Shown: one piece after another, positions 44,949 to 57,774 of the stretch
Layout of the letters: every line of letters begins with the position of its first letter
How positions within the stretch are numbered: position 1 is the first letter of the stretch
Origin: Halocaridina rubra
Lineage: Eukaryota > Arthropoda > Malacostraca > Decapoda > Atyidae
Direction: 5' to 3'
Assembly: GCA_037179515.1 (NCBI GenBank)
Contig: JAXCGZ010005667.1
Coordinates: 246,001-310,000, forward strand
DNA length: 64,000 nucleotides
Translations under genes and position numbers: made by a program
Notes under the pieces: generated by a model
The model's database searches: none
Seen by the model: the letters and a program-made list of their open reading frames with translations, nothing else
Told to the model about the DNA's origin: nothing

Positions 44949-45269
44949 TTTTTTTTTATATATATGATTGTGACACCAGAACAGGCCAAAAAATAATAAA
45001 CTAAAACAGCCCTCATCAGGTCTGGGCACGAAGAATATACAAAATAAAGAGAAACAGAAATGGAGAGTGTAATGAGTTGTCAGATGTGAAGGGATAATAT
45101 GAGGTGGTTAATGAATATGCAAGAATATTCAGTGTTGATGTAGGCATAGAAAAAGAACCGTAACTGAAGGACGACTTAACATCGAACTGTCCTGGACAGC
45201 CCTATTTAAGTTAAAAAAACTTTCAGCTGTAGTATTGCAACGGGCGGTTGGTGCCATGGGCCAACCTAC
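44949..45269 (-). mobile_element. SINE-like element, second copy
   Basis: Same family and orientation as 8081-8380: TTGTGACACCAGAACAGGCC at the left, ATCGAACTGTCCTGGACAGC in the middle and GGGCCAACCTAC at the right. It carries a ~20-bp insertion (gaagggataatatgaggtgg) relative to the first copy. Confidence 0.65.
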
Positions 45270-46369
45270 TTAACTTGTAAGTTATATCAGTCACACATTA
45301 TTATAAAGCAGCTTACCTGCTGTAATGCCAGGAATGTATGGATACACCGCTTATTGGCTAGCTGCTATTAGGCAAATCGCGCTCTAATTCTTTTCCTTTT
45401 TTGTGTAGTCTGAAGGCAAGACATTCCACTAGGTTGGCTGCAATCTTACCAGCTCTACTACAGTATGGTCAACTTGTTTCCACCATATAATTGGAGCCAT
45501 AATTTCGGTGACTTAGACCCACAGAATTCAATTCTGGCAGCAGTTGATAGCCAAAATGTAAATAAGGCTCAAAATCAAATCAGATTTGCATATTCACAGT
45601 TGATAATGAAGTCAGTGTAAATAATACAAAATGTAAATGATTTAAATTTATTTAGAGACTCAAAATGATATACTTTACTAGATATATTAAAATAAGAGGA
45701 CATTTTATATTTCGTGTAGTGTACTCATTATAGACTTTCAAGGACTGTTTTTCTATTCCCCAAATAGTTAGGCATTTTTGATAATATCCATTAACTGCTG
45801 GTTGGTAGGAATCTCAGGTTTCGGACAATATGCAGTTGCACAACTACTGTTCGCCCAACCAATCGTGCAAAGATGTGCCCTTGTGATAGGGTCCCTACTG
45901 TCGTCTCTTGTGCATAGGTGCTCCCAATATTTGTTCAACTTTCTGTAAGATAGCTATTCCTGATTTTGTAAAATTGATAATATTTGATCCATACAAGATA
46001 TTTAGTAAAACAGTGTTTTTCCTGTTTGAACTTTTTTACAATATTGTTCAATAATGGAGATGTTTAGCTTTTTGTAGCTATTTCATGAGGTACTCTCAAA
46101 GGTGTCTGGCATTGTTGATTATGAGTCCTTTGTATTTAATCTGGTTTGTGACTTATATTCAACTGATGTTATTGAGTTGGTTTATATATTGAATATAAAT
46201 TTTTCACTTAATTTTGCTTATGCTTAATCCACATTCTTCACTAACCTTCAGTAAAGTATCAATTATCTCCTATACTTCTGCAATTGACTTTGCCAGCAAC
46301 TGTCTATCATTAGCAAAAAGTGAGCTAGTTTTTAAATTATTATCTTCAAGCCCTTTTGCTATTATTTTT
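45270..46369. other. Spacer without recognised features
   Basis: AT-rich with no gene. The stretch near 45890-46200 has scattered short frames only. Confidence 0.4.
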
Positions 46370-46790
46370 GTAGTGTAATTAGCATTTTATTGTTAAATAT
46401 TAATTATTGCCTGTATTTTGGTCTTAACTTTAATGTTTTTGTGTTGGTTTGTATCAGTGATTTTGAACAGCATAAACGGTTGATATGCTTATGAGCTTGA
46501 ATGGTAACGATGAGTTGTGTGGTGATTTGATTAGGGGGTTGTGCTTAAGAGGTCGGGTGTGGAAACACTTTTGGTGGGAGAGAGAGGAGACATGAAGGAT
46601 TATTAGGAAGTTGTGTTGAATTCTGTCTGATGCTCTCTTAGTTTGTATTTTTTTTTTAATTACTGAGGTCATTTTTATTTTGTTTGTTTCGTAGTGGATT
46701 TCAGTAACTAGAGCTTCATATCTATTATTTCTGGACCAGTGTCCAAGGTGAGTGGTGAAGTTTCTGTTTATTCATTTTTCTCATTTCACA
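46370..46790 (+). repeat. gypsy-1 5' LTR (diverged)
   Basis: Shares with 53341-53760 blocks such as gagagagaggagacatga, ggattatt, cagtaacta and gcttcatatct. The borders are approximate. Confidence 0.75.
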
Positions 46791-46799
46791 AGCTATCTA

Positions 46800-48296
46800 G
46801 ACCATTGAAAATCATGTTGGTGAAGTGTAAATATTATGCCGAGATGCTGAAATATGATGGGAAGGGAGATATTGACAAGATCAAGAGTAAATTGAAAGAA
46901 GCTTTTGCACATGGTATGTCTGATGCTTTTGGAAGGTTGAAAAGGGTGCAGTTGTTAGGGGAATTAGTAGATGTACAGATGCTCCCCTACTTATGAACAA
47001 TTGAGTTACGACCTTTCACAGATGCAAACAAAAACCTACACATTATCTACCCATGTATTAATGTATGTATTACTGTACTGGACTGCATTATTACATCTTT
47101 ATTAATGCATTGAAAATCATTAATACTGTAGTCATTATGTTTTATGTTGTAGTTAAGTGTCATTAGCCAAAGTACTCTACAGTATGGCATATGTATTACT
47201 GTGCAATAGTTTCTTTTACCTAAGCACAGTTTACGAGCAATTACACTTGCGAACAGACTTCTGGAACCTAATTCGTTCGTAAGTTGGGGAATGTCTGTAT
47301 TTGCTAAGTAAATAAGGAGATTATCTGGATGGACTGGGGAAGGCTTAGAGAGAGTTGTAGAGTTAGAGTTTGTGGCTGGATTCCTGGACCGAATATCAAT
47401 GGAATTACAATTGATGAAGAATGCTGAGTCAGTGGATATGGACTATTTATTACCTAGAGCTAAAGTCTTGACAATAGGAGGAGGTAAAGAGGTAGTGACA
47501 ATAGCTAGTAAAAGATTGACTGCAGTGGAAAATTGGCAGACACTATGACATGAGTGTGATATGCTGAGTGGTACAAAGGAAGCATCATGTGGGTTCAGGG
47601 GCCTATGTTGACATGTGAATGTTCCCATGTGGCAAGGTAGTACTGTGGATAGACATGATAAGTCAGTTTGGTGAAGTGACGTTCATGAATGGAAAAGTGA
47701 AGTTTGGGAAGGGTGAAGTCTGCGGGAGCATTGAGAGGGAGTGACTCAATGCACAGCAGCAGTAGGAAGAGTTAGGAAAATTGGCAAAGCAATCGAGGCT
47801 TTTGAAACAAAGTTTGCCTGAGTGGAAGAGGATTGCCTTACTGAGTGGGACTACAGGGTGAAGGGTGAAGCATTTATTTTTTCTGGTCAGAGAGAAGTTG
47901 AGTCACAAAAGAATGGGATAAAGAATGCTACTGACAAATGGGCTGCATTGGTAAATGTTGAAGACAAGGAGTTTGTTGCGATATTTGATGGTAAGACGTG
48001 GATGGTAAATGCGAGTTGCCAATGTTGAAAAACCCAGTTGGTTGTTACGAGTATTATGTACAAGCATTGAAAGAAGATTTTAACAAAGAAGTGAAGTGGT
48101 GGATAGAAGAGCCTTGGCGGAAGAGGTGGAGAGCATAGTGTTGCCATTAATGGCAGTAGTTCAACCTACAAAAGATAGTGTTCAACCTGTGTTGGATTTT
48201 CGCGAGCTTAACGCATATGTGAGGCGTCATACTGGTGATGATTTTGTAATGAGGCTATATTTTGAATATGATTTGACCGATTTGATGTTTACCTAA
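46800..48296 (+). pseudogene. gypsy-1 gag/protease to early reverse transcriptase remnant
   Basis: Degraded coding sequence interrupted by a MITE at 46973-47299. The last readable part (48096-48296) contains VLPLMAVVQP and VQPVLDFRELNAYV, the first conserved block of a Ty3/gypsy-like reverse transcriptase. Upstream pieces (EGDIDKIKSKLKEA-like region near 46870, and LTEWDYRVKGEAF-like region near 47840) lack clear motifs. They are assigned by position and frame continuity only. Confidence 0.65.
46973..47299. mobile_element. MITE (family M), complete, TA-flanked
   Basis: Terminal inverted repeats ACAGATGCTCCCCTACTTAT and (inverted) ACAGACATTCCCCAACTTAC; TA at both borders. It splits a gypsy-1 coding remnant. 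Ends and TA target suit the Tc1/mariner/pogo group. A second copy lies at 43001. Confidence 0.8.
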
Positions 48297-48640
48297 ATTT
48301 ATGACATTGTAGATGTTAACAGATTCTCTGTTTAATTATAATTTTCTTTAGTTAGCTACTTATCTGGCTGCTGATAGTAAGAATTTGATTAATATTAATA
48401 GTGATATGATTTAGTAATGAATTTGAGCTTGTGGTAATGACACTAAATTTTAGCTATTTTGATTACGAGTTTACTTAAATTTAAGACATTGTAGATGTTA
48501 AAGATTCTCTGTTTAACTATAATTTGCTTTATTTTGCTACTTATCTGATTGATAATGTTAAGAAATTAACTAATATTATTAGTGATATGATAAATCATTT
48601 GATGCTTGTTTGTATTTAGGTTGTGGCATGAAGTTATCAA
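48288..48640. repeat. Tandem duplication of ~181 bp
   Basis: TTTACCTAAATTTATGACAT (48288) recurs as TTTACTTAAATTTAAGACAT (48470). Both copies contain ctctgttta and ttagtgatatga. AT-rich, non-coding, and inside the sequence inserted into gypsy-1. Confidence 0.85.
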
Positions 48641-48739
48641 AGAACTCAAAGCCCTGTGTACCGAGTATTTACCATCCTCCTATAAGAACAATAAATCTTA
48701 AAAGGGCTTGATTTAAGCTATTAAGAATATGAGTATTAA

Positions 48740-51190
48740 GTATGTCCATTTAACATCAGGGTTCTCTCCCTGACACCTGACATAAGACGAATTCGACGTA
48801 TGTCGGAAGTCATAAATTCTAACCTAGGTCCCCCAACCAATGTTTAAAATGAATACTCTAAAACATAGAAAAATAATCTAAGTTTTTAATCTAAGACATA
48901 AAACTAGTAAAAATAAGCTTAATAGTATTGCTTACCTTTACTTGTGTAATCTAAAACATAAAAATTGTAAAATTATACAACATTGATGTACAGTACAGTA
49001 TGCAGTACTATATTACTTACCTCTACTCGTGTTTTTGGCTTGCACACTGGAAGGGGCGTTGCAAGGGAGGGAGAGTCAGGCTAATTGGGAGGTGTATGCT
49101 GGAGAGGCAGGTGCTGAGGAGACTGGGCCAGGTGAGTCTGGAGAGGCAAAAGAACATACAGCAGATGATGGAGGTACTGGGACAGGTGAGTCTATAGAGG
49201 CACCTGAGGTAGAAGGTACAGGATTGGTTGGTGGGAGCTCTACCCTCATGAAGAATTGGTTGAGGCGAGTCTGGAAGGATGCCCTCTTCTTCTCCTCATA
49301 TATTTCCTTGTAATACCGCAGGGCATTATTGATCACTCTGGCGACCTTAGTGTACCTGGCAACTTGGGGTCCTGAGCCTCGAGCTTTACCAACACTTCCT
49401 CTACCAGGGCAAACGTTTCTTCCAATTTCTTGGTTGCGAATCGCTTGGGCTCTGGGGCTGGTATTTCTTCATCCTCTTCAACTATCTGCATTTCTAACTG
49501 ACTGAGGTCCTTGGCAGATAATTCCTTCCATGAGATTCCAGAAGCTCTTTTGATATCATCAAACTTGAGCTCCTTAATCAGGGCAACTATGCTATTGGTG
49601 ACGGTCTTAACTGTCTCCTCAAAGCCTCGGAAGTCATTCACAAAACAAGGGCATGCTTTCTTCCTTACCCCATTTTAGTTCGTTTGCCTCACTTCCTCCC
49701 AAGCATCAGCAATATGCTTCACAGCATGAAGAATACTGAATGATTTCCAGAAGTCCTTGAGAGATAAGTTCTTGTCCTTTTCAGTTGCCCTGAGAGTCAT
49801 AGCAATTGTCCTTTGGAGGTAATAGGCCTTGAAAGAGGCAATGACCCCTTGATCCATAGGCTGTAGCAATGCAGTGGTATTAGGTGGAAAGTAAACCACC
49901 TTAATATTAGGATGAAAGTCATCCAAATGGGAGGGTGACCAGGACCATTGTCCAGCCATAGCAACACCTTAAAGGGCAGACCTTTGGAGGCACAGTACCA
50001 CTTTCCTTCAGGCACGAAATTGTTGCTGAATCAGTCCTCATATATTTGAAGAGTTATCCAAGCCATCTTGTTTGACTTCCAGATGATTGGCAGTTGACCC
50101 TTCCAAGCACCCTTGAGTGCTCCTGGGTTTTCTACCAAGTAAACCAACAAGGGTTTTTGCTTACAGTCTCCAGCAGCATTACCCCCCAAAAGCAGACTCA
50201 TCCACATTATATACTGTTTGGCGTGGTAACCTCCCTCCCTTATTATCTTAGCCTAAGCACTAGGAAACTCTTGCGGCTTCCTCATCACCATTAGCAGCTT
50301 TGGCTTGCACTCTTAGTTTATGCAAATTAACATGAGCCTTAAAACTATAAAATCAACGACTACTGGCCACTAATTATTCACCTGCACTCCCTTCCCCCTT
50401 TTCCATTTTCAAGGCTTCGAACAATGTTTTAGCCTTTTTCTGTATGTGCGTAAGGTGTAATGGGATACGTTGTTGATTCTGGTTATCAAGCCAAAGCACC
50501 AGCAATCTCTCCATCTGGATTGTAAGGTGACTACACTGCCTAGTGATCACACTAGATATCATGGAAGTCAAACCTTTCACGTGGTCACAGATTCGATTTT
50601 TGTCTTTCATGATTGTCGCCACGGTTGTACTGGCTAATCTGAGAGTGTGACCAATGTTTGTAGTAGTTTCTCATTTTTCAGCACGGTTTACTATTTCAAT
50701 TTTAATTTCCATGGTGGTGGCTTTTCTTTTCTTTGTAGCACTGCCATCAGAATATCACCACCACGCTTAGGGGACATAATAATGTTAGTAATGAGCGAAA
50801 CAAGCGAGAGAGCAGATGTACATGAGGCACAATATGGCAGGCAAGAGTAAACTGAGCGAGGGTTCTTCCTCCTCTTCTAATGCTGTGTGACGCCATATTC
50901 TTACACCACGCTCAACAAGCTATTTTGCATAAAATCATAGTTACGACAATGTGTTTGGTATATTTTTTAAATTCAATATAATCCTTTAATATAACCAAAT
51001 ACATAAGCAAATAAATAAACAAAGCCCTTACCTTGATGTATATGAATACAGCTTTGCTGCTAGCTGTGTATTCATCCACTGCACTCACAAACTGTTCAGG
51101 GCATGTGGTTTCAATTTACCGCACCAGCCAGATAGGTAAAAAAATTGATTTATTAGTAATATAGGGACCCCCGTATCAGTAAAAATTATA
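48740..51190 (-). mobile_element. Tigger DNA transposon 2, inserted in gypsy-1
   Basis: Transposase remnant on the minus strand (50777-49076) with flanking AT-rich sequence. The ends are not certain: candidates are GACGAATTCGACGTATGTCG near 48790 and the GGGACCCCCGTATCAG region near 51165. This Tigger is of a different subfamily from T1-T4: transposase and ends do not match them closely. Confidence 0.72.
49076..50777 (-). pseudogene. Tigger transposase, degraded (subfamily 2)
   Basis: Minus-strand pieces: MSPKRGG start at 50777, degraded first helix-turn-helix, then TIMKDKNRICDHVKG and MERLLVLWLDNQNQQRIP (50622-50374), the second CENP-B-like helix-turn-helix. Much of the region between 50374 and 50015 is unreadable. 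The DDE domain has FKVLLWLDNGPGHPP (about 49960) and a TTALLQPMDQGVIASFKAYYL block (49870-49810). The C-terminal part (49641-49076) contains ELSAKDLSQLEMQIVEEDEE and NALRYYKEIYEEKKRASFQTRL. It closely follows the layout of the mammalian TIGD1-type transposase. Several frameshifts and stops make it inactive. Confidence 0.88.
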
Positions 51191-51569
51191 AACTTATCCA
51201 TGTTTGATTGCATTATTTACCTTTTGTCAATAATGTTAGTCATGCTGTAATAATATGTTATGTTCTTCATCTTATTTACTTTAATTTTTTTATATTTTTA
51301 CTGCCATCTTTCTTTTAAAATTATTTCTAATGTCAGAGATGTATTAGTACTGAAAATTATGTTTTTTGTATTAATTGTTATGCAAGTATTCTAGCCTTCT
51401 ACATGCTGACTGCAGGGTCAGACAATATCCATCTCAGAAATTTTCATGCTTTTGAGTAGCCATTTGTTGGGTTAAATGAATAATAAAGAATTGCTGAGTT
51501 TTTATTACTATAGATTGGCGGGCCTTTACAATTTCACTAACGTATGTGGCAAAACACTAAGAGCATGGT

Positions 51570-53315
51570 GACAGATGCGTGAGGCCTCAACAAATGTGGA
51601 GTTAAAATCAGCTTATCTTCAATTCATGTAGCAGAGAAGTTATGGAAGTACCAACTAGTGAAATGTGGAGGGAGAACCTGATGCTCAACAAGCTGTGTTT
51701 TGGGTTGTGTTATGCACCTCATATTATGACAGTAATCCTCAATACTGTCTTGAGGAGAGAATGTAATAGAGGAGACTACAATTTCATATATTGTCGATAT
51801 AGTGGTGGATGAAACAGATGTAACATTGTCTGAAGTAGTAGAGCATTTGGCCAGATTTTGGCTGGTTACTATGCAATCAGAACTAAAGGATGGAGGGACA
51901 TTGTTGGTCCTGAAATTGGCAAGAGATTGAAAGGGTGAGCTTATTTTTAGAAGTAACGAGCTTCCAGAAGTAAAGGACAAAATAAGCAAGAGAGAACTTG
52001 TCTCTGTGTGCAAAGTTATTGTTCCACTATCCTATTGCAGGATGGCTTTGAATGGGTTGCAGTTACATAAAGAGATGAGCAGAAGGTATGAGACAGGAGT
52101 ATGAAGTTGGAAGAGAAAGAGTGATGATGATTCGGGATGTTGTAGATAGAGTAAAAGGTGAGTATCCTGTAAGAGGGAGGTGGTAGAATCCAAAGTATGA
52201 GAGAGGGGGTTGCATGGTGCAATGTAGGTAGCATAGCAACAGGCGTGCTTTTAGAAATGGGTGGCTTTGTAGTTGAGGATGTAGCATGGCTGAAGAAGAA
52301 AGATAACTGCAACCACATTAATGTGTCATAGCCGGATGCTGTGTTGAAAGGAGTTAATTTAGCTTTAAATTCGAAAGCGTGAAAGGTTAAGATTAGAACT
52401 GATTCAGCTGCAGTGTTGGGCTGGGTCAACTCCGTTTTAACTACTGAGAACAGACTCTGTACAAAGGGAGTTGCAGAGATCATTGTAAAGCACTGCCTTG
52501 GGATGTTGAGGGAATTGATTGATGAGTTTTGCCATCACAACAGAACAAGGCAGTTGTCTTAACCAGAGTGAAGAAGATCTGGCTTGGGATACCCAAGAAG
52601 AGGAAAGAGGAGATGGCTGAAATATTTTATATGGGATGTCCGGGTGCAAAAGAGTTGCATCAAATACATTACATGGAGGTTGATAGGACAGTTTTTGTGT
52701 CTTAAAAAATCAATCCTATAGTGACGAGAGATGAAGTTCGGCAAGTGGTAAGGAGTTGAATCCAGTGTCAATCAATGTACCATGCACCAAGATCACATAA
52801 AATTGGGAAAATTATAGTGGAGAAAAGATTGGAAAATGATGTGACTCATTATCAGCAAGGGAGATAATTATCTATGGTAGATTGTGGTCCTGGTCGATTC
52901 ACAATCTGGAGAGAGTATAGGACAGAGACTGCGGAGGAGATTGTGACTGTGTTGACCGAGGTCTCTCTAGAGAGGGATCCAGTTGATGAGCTATTGATGG
53001 ATAACAGCACTTCTTTCCTTTCACAGGCTGTGAAAGACATGTTGGATAGATAGAGTATAAGTTTCCTTTTTCAAAGCAGCTTAGTGACCTAGTGGAAATG
53101 AGAAAGCAGCGAGACACCATCGGACTATTAAGGCAATGGCAGAGGGTTCTTGTAACACCTGCAGAAGCACTATTTTGGTATAATATGTCACCTAGGTTGG
53201 GACAAGATGAGAAAAGAGTGCCTCAAAGAGCCATATTTCAGTATGAGTGGCGACATTCTAGCGTACTAGGGAGGATGAAAACATATATCACGGGAGATTT
53301 TAGTGATGAAGGTTA
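51570..53315 (+). pseudogene. gypsy-1 pol remnant: reverse transcriptase, RNase H, integrase
   Basis: It resumes after the insertion with ELKSAYLQ-like sequence (51600). The RNase H region (52190-52520) has WCNVGSIATGVLLEMGGF and RTDSAAVLGWVNS. The integrase core (52860-53040) has SMVDCGPGRFTIWREY and ELLMDNSTSF. The C-terminal part is 53092-53315, with VTPAEALFWYNMSPRLGQDE and RAIFQYEWRH. Many stops and frameshifts. The presence of RNase H and integrase in this order supports Ty3/gypsy. Confidence 0.8.
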
Positions 53316-53330
53316 GACTGATCTAGAGAT

Positions 53331-53340
53331 CAAGGGGGGG
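53331..53340 (+). other. gypsy-1 polypurine tract
   Basis: CAAGGGGGGG ends directly at the 3' LTR start. Confidence 0.7.
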
Positions 53341-53760
53341 TACTTAGTATTGTAATTGTTAGATATTTATTTTTGCCTGCACTTTTGATTTAATTTATGC
53401 CTTTGTTTTGGTATGCATCAATGAGTATTTGGCAGTATAATCTGTCGCTATGCTTATACAATAGATGATGAGTAGTATGGTGATGGTAATAGGGAGGTTG
53501 TGCTGAGAGGGTCGGGCGTGAAGGCGTTTTTGGCTTGAGAGAGAGGAGACATGAGGGATTATTGGAAAGTCGTGTCGAAGTCTGTCTATTGCTTTCTTGC
53601 TTTGTGTTGTTTTTATTTTGGTTATTCAAGTCGGATTTTCTTGTTAATAGTGGACGCCAGTAACTAGTGCTTCATATCTTTTATTTCTGGATCAGTTTCC
53701 AAGGTGCGTTATGAGATTTCTGTTTGTTCAATTCTCTCATATCATAATTTTCGATACTTT
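53341..53760 (+). repeat. gypsy-1 3' LTR (diverged)
   Basis: Aligns by eye with 46370-46790 over its whole length with many substitutions and indels. The right border is not exact. Confidence 0.75.
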
Positions 53761-54290
53761 ATTATTTTATAAGTAACTAACTTACATAAAGTCGTCTATC
53801 CTGTGCATACTTGTCTGATATCAGTTTTTATATTCTGATTAAAGTACTTATCATTTCTTTAAGCTATACAGGCACTATCATTCTTAGCTGTGGCAACTAT
53901 CAAGTTAGGATGCACCTTATTTTCTATTAGTATTTGTACTAGTTTGTAGAATAGTCTATTGCTATAATAATTAGTGGTGTGTTTCTGTTACAGCTACTTA
54001 CTGTGCAGTATTGTAAGATGAATACTTTCTTCTCTATCCTGTCTCTGTCAGTAAAACCACTATGATTTTATTTTACTTCACTATTTATTATATGTAATTT
54101 TTTATGGTCCTCCCAATTACTACTGTCATAAATATTTATATTCACAAATAGACAGACAAATGTGTTATATGTCAAGTACCTTTGGCTTGGGTACTCTTAG
54201 TATCAATGTTGTTCTTGACATCCACCACACTTGCACATGGACAAAGAAACACATGCATGTACACACAACACTGGCCTGCATGGCCGGGTA
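53761..54290. other. Spacer without recognised features
   Basis: AT-rich; no coding frame or element recognised. Confidence 0.4.
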
Positions 54291-54294
54291 GGCT

Positions 54295-55350
54295 TGTGCA
54301 TAGTAATAATGCTAGGGTTTTAGACCTAATAAGGAAACTTAGAATAGTAAGTGGTCCAGAGAATATTGTGAGTATTCTACGAGTTGGTAACTATTCTAGG
54401 GAGGGAAAGGTAAGAGTAATGAAAGTAACTGTTGATGAGGGAACACATGTAGAGAATTATTGATGAAGGCAAAAAACCTAAAAGACCTTCAAGCATTCAA
54501 AACAGTGCTCATTAGGCAATATAGAACACAGGAAGAGATGAAAAGGATCAAAAGTCTGTTGCAAGAAGCTGAAAGGTTAAATGAGGAAAGAGATGAAGAA
54601 AAGAAAAGAAAATTGTTTCACGGTTCCTCCAGCAAAAGGGGTGATAAAGAAGATAAATGCTGGGAGCTCAGGGATGCAGCCTCATTAAAATTGAGATGTA
54701 CACAAATGCTGATGTGTAAGCAGGTAAGGCAGTAGAAGTAAAGCATAAGATGCAAAACAATAAGGCAGATATAGTAGCGGTTACACCTTTAGTAGAAAAA
54801 GGCTGAAGGGTAAAGAACAGGTTTTAAAGTTAAAATAGGGCAGATGGAAGCATAACTGAGACAGATGAAGAGATCTGCGAAGAGCTGAACAAGGAGTTTC
54901 AGTCAGTATTTGCAGCAGAAAATACCCCACCTCCTCATATTGCTGAGATAAAAGATCATTGGCTGGTATTAGAGAAAATAATCTTTTTAGCGGCAAAGGT
55001 ATGCAAAGCGCTGATGGATTTTGATGCCCATAAAACTACAGGTTCTGATGACATACCTCCTTACGTACTTAAGAAGTGCTTTAAGACAATATCCGTAGTG
55101 ATATGCATCATATTTGAAAAGTCGCTGGAATCTGGGGAGATTCCAAGATGCTGGAAACAGTCAAACTTTATTACCTATCTTCAAATAGGGAACAAGAGAT
55201 ACAGCTCTAATCTATAGGCCTTTATCCTTAACCATCATAGTTTGCAAAGTTATGGAGAAACTACTAAGAAAATATATCTTTCTTCGCTTGGAATCCTTCA
55301 ACTTTTTGGCAGTGAGAAAACATAGTTTCAGCGAAGGCAAAGAACACTCC
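54295..55350 (+). mobile_element. LINE-A copy E, old fragment with internal deletion
   Basis: The ORF1 C-terminal part (54300-54660; VLDLIRKLRI, LKDLQAFK) and ORF2 start (54690-54780) jump directly to the linker and early reverse transcriptase (54790-55345; LMDFDAHKTTGSDDIPPYVL). About 1 kb of endonuclease is missing. It ends at VRKHSFSEG without the rest of the reverse transcriptase. More diverged than A1-D, hence older. Confidence 0.82.
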
Positions 55351-56108
55351 CTAAATGTCTCTGTAGTATTGTGTATGAACATCGTGAACCTTTATTTTTA
55401 TTTCTTATTGTATACTGTAGACTTTTTGCAAGTAATTTTTCAGAGAATCCAGCATTATTATTATTATTATTTTATATGTATCAGAGTAATATACTTATGA
55501 AGATATGGTAAAAATATTTATTCTTTACTTATATATAGTAAATTTATTTTTTTCTTGTACAATTATAATGTGAATTGGAGATTTGATTTTATGTGAATAC
55601 AAAACATTACAACCATATTTTAAAATGTTTATTATAGAGTAGTAGAAATTTGCTTTTGTTTGAGGTGGACTCTTCCCAATACAGTTTTCATTACAATTCC
55701 CGTGTTTCAGTATCTCTCTCAAGCTCCATTAACAACAGTCCCTCTACAAATGATGACCTTGCCCAGAGTGACTTGACTGATTGCCAAATGTTTAATAAGT
55801 TAGCCCTATTTAGGAGCTAATCAGCAGAGAATGGATGCCGCTAATGGAGAGATGTTGCCATCAGGTTCTGCAGGTAATAAAAATAATTATGTTCAGCATG
55901 GACCACTTAAAGCCCCAACATATATGGAAACTTAAAAGTATCAAACGTAATACAATGAATTTCCTGCATGTTTTATTTGCATTATCTGTTCATATAATTG
56001 CTCGTGTTCCTAATGCCATGATAGAGAAGAAAGAATGCAACCAGCTGAAATCATATTTGCTCAACCTATATAAGCAAGCCAAACCTTAACTTTTTAATAA
56101 ACTAATTG
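55351..56108. other. Spacer without recognised features
   Basis: AT-rich, with an ATT run at 55455-55470. An 84-codon frame at 55835-56089 is unrecognised and not called. Confidence 0.4.
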
Positions 56109-57755
56109 ATAATACTGTTATGTGTGGTAAACCCTCTCTTTGGTTAGAGGATATCCAACAGACCGCCAGGAAATTGGGAGCTTCTGATGATCTTGTGTGG
56201 CATAAGTTCCTGCAAGCGGTCTCAAGGAGTCTCTCAGCAGTTTTAGCATCAAAAGGGGATATTAAGCTACAGGCGTTAGATCAGCTTGCAGGCGAATTAA
56301 GTATCATCTCTGGGAATTCCATTAATGCTGTGCAGCCGTCAATAATACAACACTGTGCCTGTAAATTGCGACAGAGTGTGTCACCTTTACCCCAATGTTC
56401 CCATGGGTTACACCCTTTTCATCAGAATCAGCGTCCAAAACTTTGTCATGCTCATGCATATTTTGGGACAAATGTTAAATGGTGCAAACCCTGATGTCAG
56501 TGGCTGATTAAATCTTCTAACCTACAGATATAACTGTCTTCCAGAGTGCCATCCCCAGTATCCAGGTCATCATCCTCAGCAAGAAGAGTGCAAGCTCTTC
56601 AGACTCATGAAAACTATTAAGGCAGACAGATGAAAACGTTTGTGCAGCAACCACATCTGTTTGCCACTCTACCAGTCGTAGCCAAAGTTGGTTGCACTAA
56701 TATAGATTTCATCACTGATACTGGTGCCACAGTATCAATCATCTTACCACATTATTTATCAAAGACTTTGTTACGGCCAAAAACCATCATTACTTCAACG
56801 GATGCAGGTATATATCGTGAGATAGATCGGATTCTGACCGTTCTGCATTTACACCATTGATTTAATTGGACATTTATTGTTGAAGATGTGATGAAACCAT
56901 TTCTTGGTAACAATTTACCTTGTAACTTTCAATTGATGATTAATTGCAAATGTAAAAGACTCACAGATAGACTTGCCAAGTGTTCTGTAAAAGAGGATAT
57001 TGTGTCTTATAAATCTGTTTATATCAATAATAATGTCAAGTTTTTATACACCTACATGCAATATTTGTTTCTAGAATTTCCTTTATTATTATCTATAACA
57101 AAGCCCTCAAGGGTTGAAACTCCTAAAACTTGTAATGTATATCATTATATTGATACAGGTATTTCTTCACCAACATTTGCTATATGTCGGCCTTTTGCCC
57201 CTGATAGATATGCTGCTGCTGAGGAGACATCAAAGCAGTTGTTAGATATGGGCACTGTACAACCTTCAAAATCACTATGGGCTTCACCCATACATTTAGT
57301 TTCTAAACAAGAACCAAGTGAATGAAGGATTTGTGGTGACTTTAGGCAACTGAATACTCTCACCAAACCAGAAAAGTATCCAATGCCTCATATTAGTATT
57401 GTATCATTGAAATTGTAGAAGAAAAATATAGTTAGTAAAACTGATCTCTTCAAGGCTTACCATCAGATTCTAGTGACTCCATCAGATGTTGAAAAGACAG
57501 CAGTAATCATCCCATTTGGCTTATTTGAGTATTTGTGTATGCCATATGGCCTTAGTAATGCCTCTGCTACATGTCAACGCCTAATGGATAGCTTATTCAG
57601 ATATCTTGATTTTGTATTCATATACTTAGATGATATCTTAATCTTTTCAGGGACAGAGGAAGATCATAAGAAGCATTTAAAACAAGTCTTTCATATAGTA
57701 AATAAAAACAACCTCAAAGTCTCTGTAAAAAGTGTGAGTTTTTCAAAGTGGTGAT
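56109..57755 (+). pseudogene. Ty3/gypsy gag-protease-reverse transcriptase fragment (gypsy-2)
   Basis: Gag C-terminal block at 56120-56490 (ARKLGASDDLVWHKFLQAV; LALDQLAGELS-like; HAYFGTN-x-x-WCKP). Aspartic protease at 56630-56760 with ITDTGATVSII. Reverse transcriptase at 57150-57755 with MGTVQPSKSLWASPIHLV, CGDFRQLNTLTKPEKYPMP, SKTDLFKAYHQI, PFGLFEYLCMPYGL and the intact catalytic FIYLDDILIFS. Stops and frameshifts lie near 56500, 56860, 57325 and 57417. The fragment ends at ~57760, where LINE-A sequence begins. RNase H, integrase and LTRs are missing. Gag and protease resemble the Mag-type lineage; that placement is tentative. Confidence 0.85.
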
Positions 57756-57774
57756 TGAATATTTAGGATATTCT

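Larger units (their letters stand above)
46370..53760 (+). mobile_element. Ancient Ty3/gypsy-like LTR retrotransposon (gypsy-1), nested
   Basis: Diverged LTRs at about 46370-46790 and 53341-53760 flank eroded gag/pol. Coding remnants lie at 46800-46972 and 47300-48250 (up to early reverse transcriptase) and at 51570-53315 (rest of pol). A MITE (46973-47299) and a Tigger element (within 48250-51570) interrupt it. Every frame carries stops. LTR divergence is high, so this is the oldest element whose borders can still be seen. Confidence 0.8.

Noticed and set aside
51624..53120. Minus-strand ORFs of 60-155 aa opposite gypsy-1
   Set aside because: The plus strand carries recognisable RNase H and integrase remnants; the minus frames are shadows.
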